A program made the translations under genes and the position numbers. The notes below the pieces were generated by a model. It had not been told where the DNA came from. It was given only the letters and a program-made list of their open reading frames with translations, and did not search any database. A DNA stretch of 64,000 bases from the NCBI GenBank assembly GCA_963849485.1, contig CAWKIF010000079.1:124001-188000 (forward strand). Direction: 5' to 3'. Shown here one piece after another: positions 51,796 to 61,562 of the stretch (positions are counted from its first letter, which is position 1; each line of letters opens with the position of its first letter). The DNA is from CAVTWJ01 sp963849485 (GTDB lineage: Bacteria > Oederibacteriota > Muellerivitia > Muellerivitales > Muellerivitaceae).

Positions 51796-53226
51796 CTAGG
51801 CCGCCCTGCGTCCTTCCAACCGTTTTCGGTCCAGGTATTTGAGGAAACCCAACAACCCTGCCGTTCGATCATCATGGATTGAATATCGCACCACATCCCG
51901 ATGGCCGTGATACTGGATTCGGGCGGCCACGAAGAGCATCTTTAGTCGCGCAATCCGAAGGGTATGGTCCGGCATAGTGATCTGTTTCTTTTCTCGCGGT
52001 GTCTTTCCCGGTTGTTTCTCTTCCTCACAATGGCCCGCCATTAGTTTTAGCCATCTCCAGAGATTGTAAGCCAGCCTCACGATCTGGAAAAAGGCATGGT
52101 GGCTTTGAAAACTCCTAGAGGGAATCGCCAATAATCCCTCCCGTTGCGCCTCACCGATCAGGTTTTCCACGTCCGCACGCAGGTCATATTCCGCAACCAC
52201 CCGATGGGGTGCTCCTGAACAATTAGTCGCGAAGATTCGGTAAACATAACCATCCATTTCCGGAAGATTTAATTGTTTCTCCTGCGCTTTTTCGTTCAGT
52301 ATCCTCATCGCCACAAATCGGACTGGTTGTTGCCAGCCCATGGGTTGATGGACACATTCGTTGTATTCATGCTCCCTATGACGGTACCAACCCTTTTTCG
52401 TAAAAGGGGGTTCACTACGCTTGTTCCCAAAAATGAAAGAAAACCCTTCTTTTTCACAGGCTTCCACGCTTTTCCATCCGATCATTTCGCCGTCACCACG
52501 AACGAGAACCGTCTGAACACAACAAGGCAGGAGCCGCCGGAATTGCCCGATTTGGCGGGCCGCCTCCTGAGCACTCAGGGTGGTTCCACTTCTTTGGGTT
52601 CCGCACAAATATTCCCGGGTTTCTTGGAGAAAACAAAGAACAGGTCTCAATCCCTTCTTGCCCCTGTGCTTGGGGTTGTATCCTTTCCGGCTTCCCTCAA
52701 TGTTTCCGTAAACTGTCGCGGTAGTGGTATCGATATTGACCCCCACCTTTTTGGGAGCGTATTTCACCTGTTCCCAAACCTTGGCCCGTAACGCCCCACT
52801 CAGATTTAGCAACGATGTCGACTGCCCGATTCCCAACGACCTTAGGTACCTCCAAAAAGTCGTCACCACCGGCAACAAGGGCACCCGCAGCAAACCGCAC
52901 AACATGACCTCGCCCCTCAGGTAGGCAAAATGTCCGAGACGTTGGAACCCGATGAAAAGTAGCATCAAGATGCCGCTTACCATCCGGTAGTGGCCCAACT
53001 GCGGAAGGCGTTTGGGTGCGGCGTAGTGCTTATTGAATTCCCGTTCGAAATCAAGAAGATCAAACATCTTCACCAATGCCATCAATCCACCGAAAGCCGT
53101 TAGCCGATCTTCGCAAATACCTACAGGAGTATTGGCCGTAATCTTGGGCGTTCTTTTTGATTTTCGCTTGGTTTTTTTCAGGTCTTGCAGGTTTGACTGT
53201 CGGAGCGTATCTTGGCGTTTCACCAT
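51796..53226 (-). CDS. IS1380-type transposase
   Basis: 476-residue transposase with the IS1380 pattern: DLLDFEREFNKHY near the N-terminus, then NIDTTTATVYGNIEGSRKGYN (first Asp), VLVRGDGEMIGW (second Asp) and RADVENLIGEAQREG (Glu). Intact. Its 5' end faces the next IS gene 137 bp away. I could not define the terminal repeats. Confidence 0.88.
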   Translation of the reverse strand: MVKRQDTLRQSNLQDLKKTKRKSKRTPKITANTPVGICEDRLTAFGGLMALVKMFDLLDFEREFNKHYAAPKRLPQLGHYRMVSGILMLLFIGFQRLGHFAYLRGEVMLCGLLRVPLLPVVTTFWRYLRSLGIGQSTSLLNLSGALRAKVWEQVKYAPKKVGVNIDTTTATVYGNIEGSRKGYNPKHRGKKGLRPVLCFLQETREYLCGTQRSGTTLSAQEAARQIGQFRRLLPCCVQTVLVRGDGEMIGWKSVEACEKEGFSFIFGNKRSEPPFTKKGWYRHREHEYNECVHQPMGWQQPVRFVAMRILNEKAQEKQLNLPEMDGYVYRIFATNCSGAPHRVVAEYDLRADVENLIGEAQREGLLAIPSRSFQSHHAFFQIVRLAYNLWRWLKLMAGHCEEEKQPGKTPREKKQITMPDHTLRIARLKMLFVAARIQYHGHRDVVRYSIHDDRTAGLLGFLKYLDRKRLEGRRAA

Positions 53227-53362
53227 CTGGGGGACCCTCTTTTAGGATGAGTTGGCTTCGCAACCCTTATCCTATAACGGTTTCCCGGATGGTTTTTTTG
53301 TTAGGCGCAAAATTCAGGTAATAAGTGTGTGCGAAACCCTTATTATTCCAGGAGGTCCGGCC

Positions 53363-54523
53363 TTGGCTCATTCTTCCACAATCCTTTCCCAGATGCTCAA
53401 GTTTTTTTCGAGACATGAATTTCAAAAGCTGGTTTTGAAGCACCAGGCCGAGTACCACGCAAGAGGCGTTACATCCTGGTCCCACTTTGTGGCTATGCTC
53501 TACGGCCAACTGGCCGGACAAGATGCGCTCCGGGGCATTGAAGCCGGGCTCGCCACACAAGGGAACAACCTCTATCACATGGGTGCCCAACCCGTCTCCC
53601 GACCCACCCTGTCCTACGCCAACGCCCATCGTCCCGCCAGCCTTTTTGAGGACTTGTTCTCCCTCATGCTGTCCAAATGTCAGACGGTGGCACCCCATCA
53701 CAAGTTCAGGTTCAAGAATCCCCTCTATTCCCTGGACGCCTCCACCATCAGCCTTTGCTTGTCACTATTCGATTGGGCCATGTTCCGTAAAACCAAAGGA
53801 GCCGTCAAACTTCACGTGAAGTTCAACCACTCCGGCTACCTGCCCACCTTCCTACGTGTAACCACCGGCAAGCTGCATGAAAAGAAAATCCTTCCGCTGG
53901 TTCCCTTGGAAAAAGGCGATGTCCTAGTCATGGATCGGGGTTACCTTGATTTCACCCTTCTCCAAAACCTCACAAAACAAGGCGTTTTCTTCGTCACTCG
54001 TCTCAAATCCAACTCGGCTTTCCGGGTGGTTGAACGCCATGAAAAAAAACACCCCAACATCCTGGCGGATCAAACCATCCGAATGATCGGCTTCAACACC
54101 CGCCGAAAATACCCTTACCCCCTGCGACGTGTAGTGGCGCGTGATCCCAAAACAAAAAAACGAGTCGTCTTAGTTACCAATCAGTTCCAATGGGCCGCTT
54201 CCACCATCGCCGCCGTCTACAAAGACCGTTGGCAGATCGAACTCTTTTTCAAAACCCTCAAGCAACAGCTCAAGGTTAAAAGCTTCGTGGGAACCTCCTT
54301 GAACGCCCTGCTGTCTCAATTGTGGACTGCCATGATTGCTTACTTGATGCTCAGCTACATGAAATTCAAATCGAAATTCGCTTGGTCGCTTTATACCTTG
54401 AGCAGTATTCTGCCCACGAACCTTTTCAGCCGTAGAAACCTGTGGGATTGGCTAAACCAGCCTTTCAAAGCTACGTCGGAAGTCTTTCTGCTTACAAAAC
54501 AAGCTGGTTTTGATTTCGGCTAA
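53363..54523 (+). CDS. IS4-family transposase (DUF4372 type)
   Basis: 386 residues from TTG 53363, which has an AGGAGG site 8 bp upstream and gives the family N-terminus LAHSSTILSQMLKFFSRHEF. Catalytic region: YSLDASTISLCLSLFDWA, LVMDRGYLDF and YKDRWQIELFFKTLKQQLKVKSF. Intact. Diverges from the IS1380 transposase. Confidence 0.87.
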   Translation: MAHSSTILSQMLKFFSRHEFQKLVLKHQAEYHARGVTSWSHFVAMLYGQLAGQDALRGIEAGLATQGNNLYHMGAQPVSRPTLSYANAHRPASLFEDLFSLMLSKCQTVAPHHKFRFKNPLYSLDASTISLCLSLFDWAMFRKTKGAVKLHVKFNHSGYLPTFLRVTTGKLHEKKILPLVPLEKGDVLVMDRGYLDFTLLQNLTKQGVFFVTRLKSNSAFRVVERHEKKHPNILADQTIRMIGFNTRRKYPYPLRRVVARDPKTKKRVVLVTNQFQWAASTIAAVYKDRWQIELFFKTLKQQLKVKSFVGTSLNALLSQLWTAMIAYLMLSYMKFKSKFAWSLYTLSSILPTNLFSRRNLWDWLNQPFKATSEVFLLTKQAGFDFG

Positions 54524-54532
54524 TTCAGACAG

Positions 54533-54745
54533 CTATGATATAATATAAAAACTATCCGAGCTCAATACCGGCTCCCGTCCATTGTTAAAATACTGGTCCA
54601 AAGCATTCCTAACAATTTTGGATTTGGTCAACCTTATGCCCCTTTTTTTAGCTTGCTCGACTTTCGAGGAAATCTTCTCCAGGTGCGATTTGGCTACCAT
54701 AAAATCAGCGCGTATCAACTTGTACTGAATATCTTCATCACTCAT
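54533..54745 (-). CDS. Small ribbon-helix-helix-like protein
   Basis: 70 residues with a strong GGGAGGGG site. The stretch GIRLTKSKIVRNALDQYFNN looks like the helix pair of a ribbon-helix-helix regulator or antitoxin. No toxin gene is next to it; the IS at 53363-54523 may have displaced one. AT-rich. Confidence 0.55.
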   Translation of the reverse strand: MSDEDIQYKLIRADFMVAKSHLEKISSKVEQAKKRGIRLTKSKIVRNALDQYFNNGREPVLSSDSFYIIS

Positions 54746-55053
54746 ACATCCCCTCCCGGGTTTTCAATTAATATCGCCACAATACTTATTTTTTTGTCCA
54801 TAACAATCCCTTTTTTATGTGTACGTCAAAAATAGTGCAAATTTTCATTTTGCAATAAATGAAATTTACTTGGAATTAATTCTCAAGGATCGACTGCTTA
54901 TAGGTGTTTCGGCCAGAGTTAAAAATGCGCAAGGGTAAACGAAACATTTTTTCCAAACCCATAGTTTCATTTAACGATCAAAAAAATGTTTAACCTGAAA
55001 TCAAATCAGTTTAAATTATTTGTTGATTGATCTTTTACTCAGCGGAATAAAAA
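54746..55053. other. AT-rich gene-free region
   Basis: 308 bp, strongly AT-rich. A hairpin-like inverted repeat at about 54838-54867 (AAATTTTCATTT with TAAATGAAATTT) is the only structure seen. Confidence 0.4.
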
Positions 55054-57279
55054 CTAAACCTTTAAGCCAAAAACATTTCTTTCTAACAGTTCTTCCGAAA
55101 CGCCACGTTTCTTCATTACTAAATGCAATTGATGCCGAAGGATCGGCATGCGTTTCGCCAATTCACGTAATTCGGCGGATGAGATCACCAGGGTGGTCAC
55201 CTCCGTTACCCCGGTGGCGGTGGCGTTACGCTTGTCGGTATATCCCATCGCCACGTTCTCACCGAAGAAATCCCCCGCTTTCAACTCGGTGGTCAAGAGA
55301 ACCTTCCCATGGTCGTTTTTCCGGGTAATTTCTACTCGACCCGAGGAAATGATGAAAAAATCCTCCGTTTTGCTGCCTTGCCTGAAGATGACTTCGTCTT
55401 TACCGAAAGTTTGGTTCCGGGCCAAAAGGGAAATCTCATGTTTGGCGGTAGGGTCCAAATCCCTAAAAATAGCGACGGAAGAGATCAAGGGCCGTCTTTT
55501 CCAAAGGCTAGCGAATTGTTCCTTCAAGTCGTTCTTTTCCACAAAATTGAGAAAAAGATCCCCGGCCAGCTGGAAGAGAACCACGGGTGTCTTGGCCACG
55601 ACGGTCGCGTTGGTCTTGGATTTGTTAATGATGGACATTTCGCCGAAAAAGTCCCCGCTCTCCAGGGTGGCAAGTAAAGCGTCTTTCTCTTGATCGTTAT
55701 CCAAAACATCCAAGGTCCCGGACAGGATGAAATAAAACCGGTCCCCCTTCTGCCCCTTTCGGACTACCTCGCTTCCAACCGGAAACTCCACCACATTTCC
55801 CTGTGAAAAAAGGATGTTGATCCAACTCAGATCTTTGACGTGCCAAAGTTTCAGCGCTTGGATGACCCCGCTAAATACCGATTGTTGAAACTGCCTTTCA
55901 GCGATATAGGTCTTGCCCCAGCCGGGCCGGGCGACCTGATATTTTTGGGTGTCGAGTTTCGAGGGGTTGATGTGGTAAAAAAGAAATTCCGTGTTCGGGT
56001 ACTTGGCGATGATCGGGTCCCAATCCGAGGGTTCGCCGTGGATCATACCCCCGCCCGCGTCAATCATGGCCAGTTCCTCGTCCCCCCGGACAAGGTTCTT
56101 CATTCTTTCCGCATGTTCCCCGCTGACCCAACCCTGCTCCACCAATTGGTCCATGCCCTTGAAATGGTCCAGATCGCTGGAATGAAGAAGGGTGTGGGGT
56201 TTTCCATTCTCGTCCGGCACCGTCACCCGAAATCCGATGGTCGGTATGGAATGGATGGTGTAGAAAAATTCCCAAGCCGCGCCAAAGAGGTAATAATTCT
56301 TGCCGGGGATGACCTCGACCAAGGGCATCATGCCCCTCACGATCTCCTCCGATTCCCCGATGATGTGGGCCACCTTCAATACCGTGGATTCGTAAATCTC
56401 ACGGGTGGAAACCAGGGTAAAAGACTTCTCCGAAAGGAGCAGTTCGCTCAAGGCGCAATGGTCGTCGTGAACATGGGTCTGGATCACCGCCGTCAGACGG
56501 TCCTTGGAAACCCCCACTTGCTTGAGATATTTCGAGATCCCCGCGGGCGAGTCGATCAAAAAGGCGTTCCCATTGACCCAAAGCAAAACCCCCGTCGTGG
56601 GGCCGGTGGGATCAAAACCCGTGTAACAACCCAAAACCTTTAGCCTTAAACCCTGGGGCCTTTCCACCTCCCCGGTGAGGTCGATAAGCGGGGGGAGTTG
56701 TTCGCCCTCAAAATTCAAATCGAGAAGTTGGGACTGACCCTCGCCGAACAACTCATATTGATTGTTTCCCATCCGCTTGATCAATAATTGGCTGGAATCC
56801 CTGAATACCGGGATGCTGACCTCTCCCTCTTCGTCGGGGAGTTGGACAAACTCGAACAAATCCTCGATTTGAAGAATTTGTTTGTCGCGTTTCAACGCCA
56901 ACCCCTCCGACATTTTCGCCAGCATTTCCGCCCGGCTCTTACTAATCCCCCATTTTTTCAGCTCTTCCCGGTTCGGCCCGAGCAGGGTCACCCGCAAGAT
57001 CGCGTGGAGTCTTTGACACATGTCCCTGGTTCCCAAGACCCTGAATTTGAGGTTTCTTTGGTAACCCTGTTCGACGAAGAGGAACCAATAACCGAGGAAT
57101 TCAAAAGCCATTTGGGAAATTCCATTGCGGTGGGAAATATCCGGCAGGATACCAACTTGTGGGATTTGCTTCTTATTTTTTAAAAGGACTTTTAGTATCT
57201 CGGGGGGGCTACCTAATAGGGCACTGGTGGTGGGGCCCTCAATGTGAAAACTTCCGGGGGCAAGGGCTGTAATTTTCAT
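55054..57279 (-). CDS. Metallo-beta-lactamase-fold protein with two cNMP-binding domains
   Basis: 741 residues, no signal peptide. Residues 1-205 are a domain I do not recognise. A metallo-beta-lactamase domain spans about 210-485 with HxHxDH (H269, H271, D273, H274) and a later SSDLDHF. Two cyclic-nucleotide-binding domains follow (about 495-610 and 620-735), each with a GDFFGE-type phosphate cassette, though neither has a clear Arg after it. A nucleotide-controlled hydrolase is likely; the substrate is unknown. Confidence 0.82.
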   Translation of the reverse strand: MKITALAPGSFHIEGPTTSALLGSPPEILKVLLKNKKQIPQVGILPDISHRNGISQMAFEFLGYWFLFVEQGYQRNLKFRVLGTRDMCQRLHAILRVTLLGPNREELKKWGISKSRAEMLAKMSEGLALKRDKQILQIEDLFEFVQLPDEEGEVSIPVFRDSSQLLIKRMGNNQYELFGEGQSQLLDLNFEGEQLPPLIDLTGEVERPQGLRLKVLGCYTGFDPTGPTTGVLLWVNGNAFLIDSPAGISKYLKQVGVSKDRLTAVIQTHVHDDHCALSELLLSEKSFTLVSTREIYESTVLKVAHIIGESEEIVRGMMPLVEVIPGKNYYLFGAAWEFFYTIHSIPTIGFRVTVPDENGKPHTLLHSSDLDHFKGMDQLVEQGWVSGEHAERMKNLVRGDEELAMIDAGGGMIHGEPSDWDPIIAKYPNTEFLFYHINPSKLDTQKYQVARPGWGKTYIAERQFQQSVFSGVIQALKLWHVKDLSWINILFSQGNVVEFPVGSEVVRKGQKGDRFYFILSGTLDVLDNDQEKDALLATLESGDFFGEMSIINKSKTNATVVAKTPVVLFQLAGDLFLNFVEKNDLKEQFASLWKRRPLISSVAIFRDLDPTAKHEISLLARNQTFGKDEVIFRQGSKTEDFFIISSGRVEITRKNDHGKVLLTTELKAGDFFGENVAMGYTDKRNATATGVTEVTTLVISSAELRELAKRMPILRHQLHLVMKKRGVSEELLERNVFGLKV

Positions 57280-57654
57280 TTGAATTCCTCGGCTTTCCTT
57301 ACTGGGCAGTTAAACCGTTTTCAGGAAGCGCAATTGTGGGTGAAGGGCAAGCAGAGGATTTACTTATCTTTTCAATCGTTTCTTGCCATGGATGTTGAAA
57401 TAAATTATAAAAAAAACGTGAAACCTGGTCAACGTCTTAACAAAAATGCAGGGTAGAAAGCTCTTCAAAAATCTCATAAGGGTTTATTTAGATGGAAGCA
57501 CACTTGCTTTATTTGAGCAAAATCTCAAAAGGAATTGAATTTTTATAAACCAACAAAACCCATGTTTAGACAAATATTTGGCCGTAAAAATTCAAATTTA
57601 TAAGTAAATACCTCTCCAATCCCATTAGAATGCTCATTCTTTAAGGAGAAAGAC
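57280..57654. other. Gene-free region upstream of the TPR-PBP gene
   Basis: 375 bp between divergent genes, presumably holding both promoters. I see no strong hairpin or palindrome in it. Confidence 0.4.
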
Positions 57655-59481
57655 TTGGCGCAACTCGACCCCTTTAGTAAATACAGACCCATCCCGCTTT
57701 CCCGAAAACGCAGGACAAAACTGCCCTCATTTAGAACCATTGTCCTCTTGGCGCTTGTACTAAGCGGAGTCGTCACATCAAAAACCTACCTATTGAACCA
57801 ATACAACTATTTTAAGGGCCTAAAATATTGGAAATCGGGCGATTTGGAATTGGCCCGGATGGAATTCACGAAGGTCCTGGATCGGAATCCCGGCAACGCC
57901 AAAGCCATCGACGGGCTGGGCCTAGTCGAATTGAAAATGGGTAATCTCGATAAGGCCAGGGAAAAATACAGCCAAGCCCTCAATGCGGGCCTGGCCTACA
58001 GCCAAAGATTTGATCACTTGAAATTCGGACAATCTTTTATCGACCAGGGCCTCTATACCCAGGCCGAGTTGGAGCTCCAGCATGCCCAGGAACTCCAACC
58101 CAACAATCCCGAGATTTATATCGCCTTGGGCACGACCGAAAGGGCCCTGGGGGAGGTTGTCAACGGTGAAAAAGCCTATGAAAAGGCCCTGGCCTTGGCT
58201 CCCAAAAACAAGAAGGTCCAAGTCCTCCTGGAACAGGCGAGGGAAGAAAAGGACCGCGGGTCCATTTACTACATTTACGACCGCAACGGGGTGCCGCTCG
58301 CCCTACAATGGATCAAGAACGGGGCGAAGGGTTACCCCATGGGCAAGGAGTTTGCCCACCTCATCGGGTATGACGACCAATCCCCCATGAACAACCGGGG
58401 AGCCGCGGGGTTGGAGCTGATCTACCAGAAGCAATTCCCCGGCAACAAACTTTACCTCACCATCGACAGCCGCATCCAGCGGGTGCTCTCCAAGGCCATG
58501 GGTTGGGAAAAGGGCGCCATTGTGGTGCTCAACCCCCGCACCGGCGAGATCCTCGGTTGCGTCTCCCAACCCACCTACACCCCCGAGAAAATCCACACCG
58601 AATGGGGCAACTACAACGGAAGCAAGAATACTCCCCTGAAGAACCGGGCCTTCGAGGGCCTCTATGAACCGGGCTCCATCATTAAGATCGTCAGTTCCGC
58701 GGCCGCGGTGGAAAAAGCCATCAACCTCAACCTGGTCTTTCCCATCTATTGCAAGGGTTACGTCAATATCGACGGCCAGTTTTTCTACGATTGGCAAAAA
58801 CATAAAAACGTCCGCAGTTTAGAGGAAGCCTTTGACGACTCCTGCAACGTGTCTTACGCCAAGCTCGGCATGGTACTGGGCGAAGACACCCTCTTCGAGT
58901 TCAACAATCGTTTCGGGTTCAACTCCCTGCCTAAAACTCTCAGCATCCCGGTCTCGATGGGCTTCTCCCCCAAACTGGGGCTCTCTCATTATGAGCTGGC
59001 CGAATCGGCCACCGGCCTTGGGAAATCCTTCCGCATCACGCCCCTCAACGCCGCCCAGATCGCTTCCGCCATCGCCAATGACGGGGTCATGATGTCGCCT
59101 TACCTGGTGGATAAACTCACCAACATCAACGGGCTCCCCCTGGAAGAAAACAAGCCTGTCCTCTACCGCAACACCATCAGCCGCCCCACCGCCCAGTTCC
59201 TGACCACCATGATGCTGTACGATGTTGAAAGGGGCATCGGGGTCAAGGCCCGCACGAAGGGCATCAAGATCGCCGGCAAAACCGGGACCTCCGGCTCCCG
59301 CGACCCCAATTTCCACGCCTGGTTCATCTGCTTCGCCCCCGTGGAGAATCCCAAAATCGCCATGGCCATCCTCGCGGAGAACGGCGGCACGGGAAAGGAC
59401 GTGGCGGCCCCCATCGCCAAGAAGGTCTTCGAGGGCATCATGGACTTCATGGATCTCTCCGCCGAGAACGAGAAAAAATAA
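57655..59481 (+). CDS. Class B penicillin-binding protein fused to TPR repeats
   Basis: 608 residues with TTG start and an AGGAGA site. One membrane anchor (residues 27-45), three or more TPR-like repeats (50-200) and a transpeptidase. Catalytic motifs: S341-x2-K344 (PGSIIK), S396-x-N398 (SCN) and KTGTSG. IYDRNGVPLA and GLELIYQKQFPG are typical of FtsI/PBP2-like proteins. A DD-transpeptidase for peptidoglycan cross-linking; TPRs in place of the large pedestal domain are unusual. Followed 15 bp later by a small membrane protein gene. Confidence 0.86.
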   Translation: MAQLDPFSKYRPIPLSRKRRTKLPSFRTIVLLALVLSGVVTSKTYLLNQYNYFKGLKYWKSGDLELARMEFTKVLDRNPGNAKAIDGLGLVELKMGNLDKAREKYSQALNAGLAYSQRFDHLKFGQSFIDQGLYTQAELELQHAQELQPNNPEIYIALGTTERALGEVVNGEKAYEKALALAPKNKKVQVLLEQAREEKDRGSIYYIYDRNGVPLALQWIKNGAKGYPMGKEFAHLIGYDDQSPMNNRGAAGLELIYQKQFPGNKLYLTIDSRIQRVLSKAMGWEKGAIVVLNPRTGEILGCVSQPTYTPEKIHTEWGNYNGSKNTPLKNRAFEGLYEPGSIIKIVSSAAAVEKAINLNLVFPIYCKGYVNIDGQFFYDWQKHKNVRSLEEAFDDSCNVSYAKLGMVLGEDTLFEFNNRFGFNSLPKTLSIPVSMGFSPKLGLSHYELAESATGLGKSFRITPLNAAQIASAIANDGVMMSPYLVDKLTNINGLPLEENKPVLYRNTISRPTAQFLTTMMLYDVERGIGVKARTKGIKIAGKTGTSGSRDPNFHAWFICFAPVENPKIAMAILAENGGTGKDVAAPIAKKVFEGIMDFMDLSAENEKK

Positions 59482-59496
59482 TCCTGGAGAAAAATC

Positions 59497-59772
59497 ATGT
59501 TTTGGCTGGAATGCATCGTCTCCCTGCTCATGGGAACCATCGGCGCCTATATGATTTACCGGGGCAAAAAAACCATGGAACCCAAAATGATGCTTTGGGG
59601 CGGCGTGTTGATCCTGCTTTCTTACTTCCTGTTTTCCGGGGGAGGCAAGGACGACGACAGCCAAAAGGTATTAAAAGACATGATCTCTGGGACAATCCCT
59701 CAGCAACAGCAACCGCAAATACCCGCCACACCCGATACCACTTCTTCCACCACTCCCACAACCACACCCTAG
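59497..59772 (+). CDS. Small membrane protein with Pro/Thr-rich tail
   Basis: 91 residues with two membrane helices (about 1-20 and 32-48), then an acidic Asp/Lys segment and a Gln/Pro/Thr-rich tail ending in TTPTTTP. Good GGAG site. It is 15 bp behind the TPR-PBP gene and likely co-transcribed; it could be a partner in the envelope. Family not recognised. Confidence 0.6.
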   Translation: MFWLECIVSLLMGTIGAYMIYRGKKTMEPKMMLWGGVLILLSYFLFSGGGKDDDSQKVLKDMISGTIPQQQQPQIPATPDTTSSTTPTTTP

Positions 59773-59810
59773 CATTCAGGTAGAAAGCGGTATTTCTTTA
59801 AACCCCGCGC

Positions 59811-60956
59811 CTAATCGATCTCCAGCTTTTTCGGATAAACCGTTAGGTTTTGGTTTCCCTTCGCGGTCACTACCAGCAAATCCTCGATCCGCACTGCGCC
59901 CACGCCCGGGTAATAGAGCCCGGGTTCCACTGTCACCACTTCCCCCTTTTTTAGAATATGGTCGGTGGAATTTACCCGCGGCGGCTCATGCACATCCAAC
60001 CCCAGGCCATGGCCGGTCCCATGGAAAAAGCCGACCATCACGCCCTTTCTTTTTTCGGTGGCAAACCCCCTGCCTTCCATTTCCGTTTTGATCGCCTGAT
60101 GGACATCCCGGCCGTTCACCCCCGGGGCCACCATCCGGATCCCCTTTTCCTGCGCGACCCTCACCGCCTCATATTGGGCCTTTAACCTCGGCGAGGCTTT
60201 CCCCTTCACGAAGGTGCGGGTGATATCGGCGTAATAGAGCGTGTCCCCCGACCTGGGGAAAACATCCACAATCAGGGATTGGTGGGCCCAGACGAACCCG
60301 CTTCCCTCCTGGTGGGGGTCGCAGCCCTGGTTGCCGCTCGCGACAATGGTATGGCTGCCCACGCAGTTGTTTTCCATCATGGAAACGTTGAGGATTTTTT
60401 TAAGCGACTCGGAGGTCACCCACTCCCCCCGATAGCGTAACTTGTTCCCCGCGATTTTGGAACCTTGAAGCACCTTCTCCAGTTTGTGGATGGCGGCTTC
60501 GGTATGGCGAAGCGACCGGGTGATCATCTGAACCTCTTCCTTTGACTTATAAACCCGCTCCTCAAAAAAAGGATCAGGCTGGCTTTCCACGGTGATTCCC
60601 CTATGGCGCAAGGCGTCCGCCAGCCCCAAATTAAAGTTGTCAGGCACCCTCACCCCGGAAACCCCGCGGGACTTCAGGAAATAGGCTGTCACATCCGCCA
60701 CCCGGGGCTTCTCCAAACCCTTTTCCATGGTTTTTACTTGCAGATCCGAGTAGGAAAGAATCTCGTCCACCTTGGCCTGCTTTTGGGCCCGTCCCATCTC
60801 CAGGTCGCTCATGAGGATGATTTTTTTCGATCCGATCTGGAAATAGGGGAAAGGGTCGGGCACCACGAACTTGACGGCGTAATAAAGGTTGGAGTCGGAC
60901 TCGCTGGACCCATACATCATCAGGGCCGTTTTGCTTGCTTTCTTCGGGGTTGCCAT
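59811..60956 (-). CDS. M24-family metallopeptidase (Xaa-Pro aminopeptidase-like)
   Basis: 381 residues: N-terminal creatinase-like domain (1-140) and a pita-bread catalytic domain. Metal ligands: DVFPRSG, YADITRTF, FHGTGHGLG, VTVEPGLYYP and AVRIEDLLVV are all present, so it should be active on Xaa-Pro peptides. Single gene; the secreted protein gene follows in the opposite sense of genome order, 20 bp upstream. Confidence 0.88.
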   Translation of the reverse strand: MATPKKASKTALMMYGSSESDSNLYYAVKFVVPDPFPYFQIGSKKIILMSDLEMGRAQKQAKVDEILSYSDLQVKTMEKGLEKPRVADVTAYFLKSRGVSGVRVPDNFNLGLADALRHRGITVESQPDPFFEERVYKSKEEVQMITRSLRHTEAAIHKLEKVLQGSKIAGNKLRYRGEWVTSESLKKILNVSMMENNCVGSHTIVASGNQGCDPHQEGSGFVWAHQSLIVDVFPRSGDTLYYADITRTFVKGKASPRLKAQYEAVRVAQEKGIRMVAPGVNGRDVHQAIKTEMEGRGFATEKRKGVMVGFFHGTGHGLGLDVHEPPRVNSTDHILKKGEVVTVEPGLYYPGVGAVRIEDLLVVTAKGNQNLTVYPKKLEID

Positions 60957-60976
60957 GGTTGATCCCTTAGGTCTTC

Positions 60977-61471
60977 TTAGAAGTAGTATCTCGATCCCAG
61001 CTCGCCGTAGAGGTAAAAGTCGGAAAGTCCCCCGCTGTAGAACCAGATCTCCGGCACCAGTTGGACATAAATATCCACCGGCACTTCCACGCGGTTAAAC
61101 AGGTAGGAAATACCCACCACTCCCCGGGCCCCCACCGCGACATTGCTCTGGAGGGACAAATCGCCGCCCACTCCGAAATAGATGGGGAAAAGGCCGTCTT
61201 TCGGGTGAATGACATCGTAATCGTGCCAGAGGTAATCCAATTGCAACAGCGTTGATCCGTTGCCCAGCTTGAGGGCCGGTTCCAGGGCATCGACTTTATC
61301 CATCCAAAGTTTTCCCACTGCCCCCCAGGTGCCGGGATCGCCTAACTCTAATCCCAACCCGAAAGGGCCGCCTCCCAAAATAGGAGAATTGTCCCCGGCC
61401 CTTGAAATTCCAGGGATCAACAAAAAGACCGCCGCTACCAGAAAAAATGCTTTCCGCACTATCGAACCCAT
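60977..61471 (-). CDS. Secreted or outer-membrane beta-rich protein
   Basis: 164 residues with a signal peptide (AFFLVAAVFLLIPGISRAG). The mature part alternates hydrophobic and polar residues and ends in YGELGSRYYF with a C-terminal Phe, as in outer-membrane beta-barrels. Start ATG 61471 with GGAGG. No specific family recognised. Confidence 0.65.
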   Translation of the reverse strand: MGSIVRKAFFLVAAVFLLIPGISRAGDNSPILGGGPFGLGLELGDPGTWGAVGKLWMDKVDALEPALKLGNGSTLLQLDYLWHDYDVIHPKDGLFPIYFGVGGDLSLQSNVAVGARGVVGISYLFNRVEVPVDIYVQLVPEIWFYSGGLSDFYLYGELGSRYYF

Positions 61472-61562
61472 GGTTTCCTCCATGAATGGTTTCTACGGCT
61501 ATCCCTTCAGGAAATAAATCATAAATTTCCAGGGGGAATTAAGCAACGGAAGGGACGCATAA

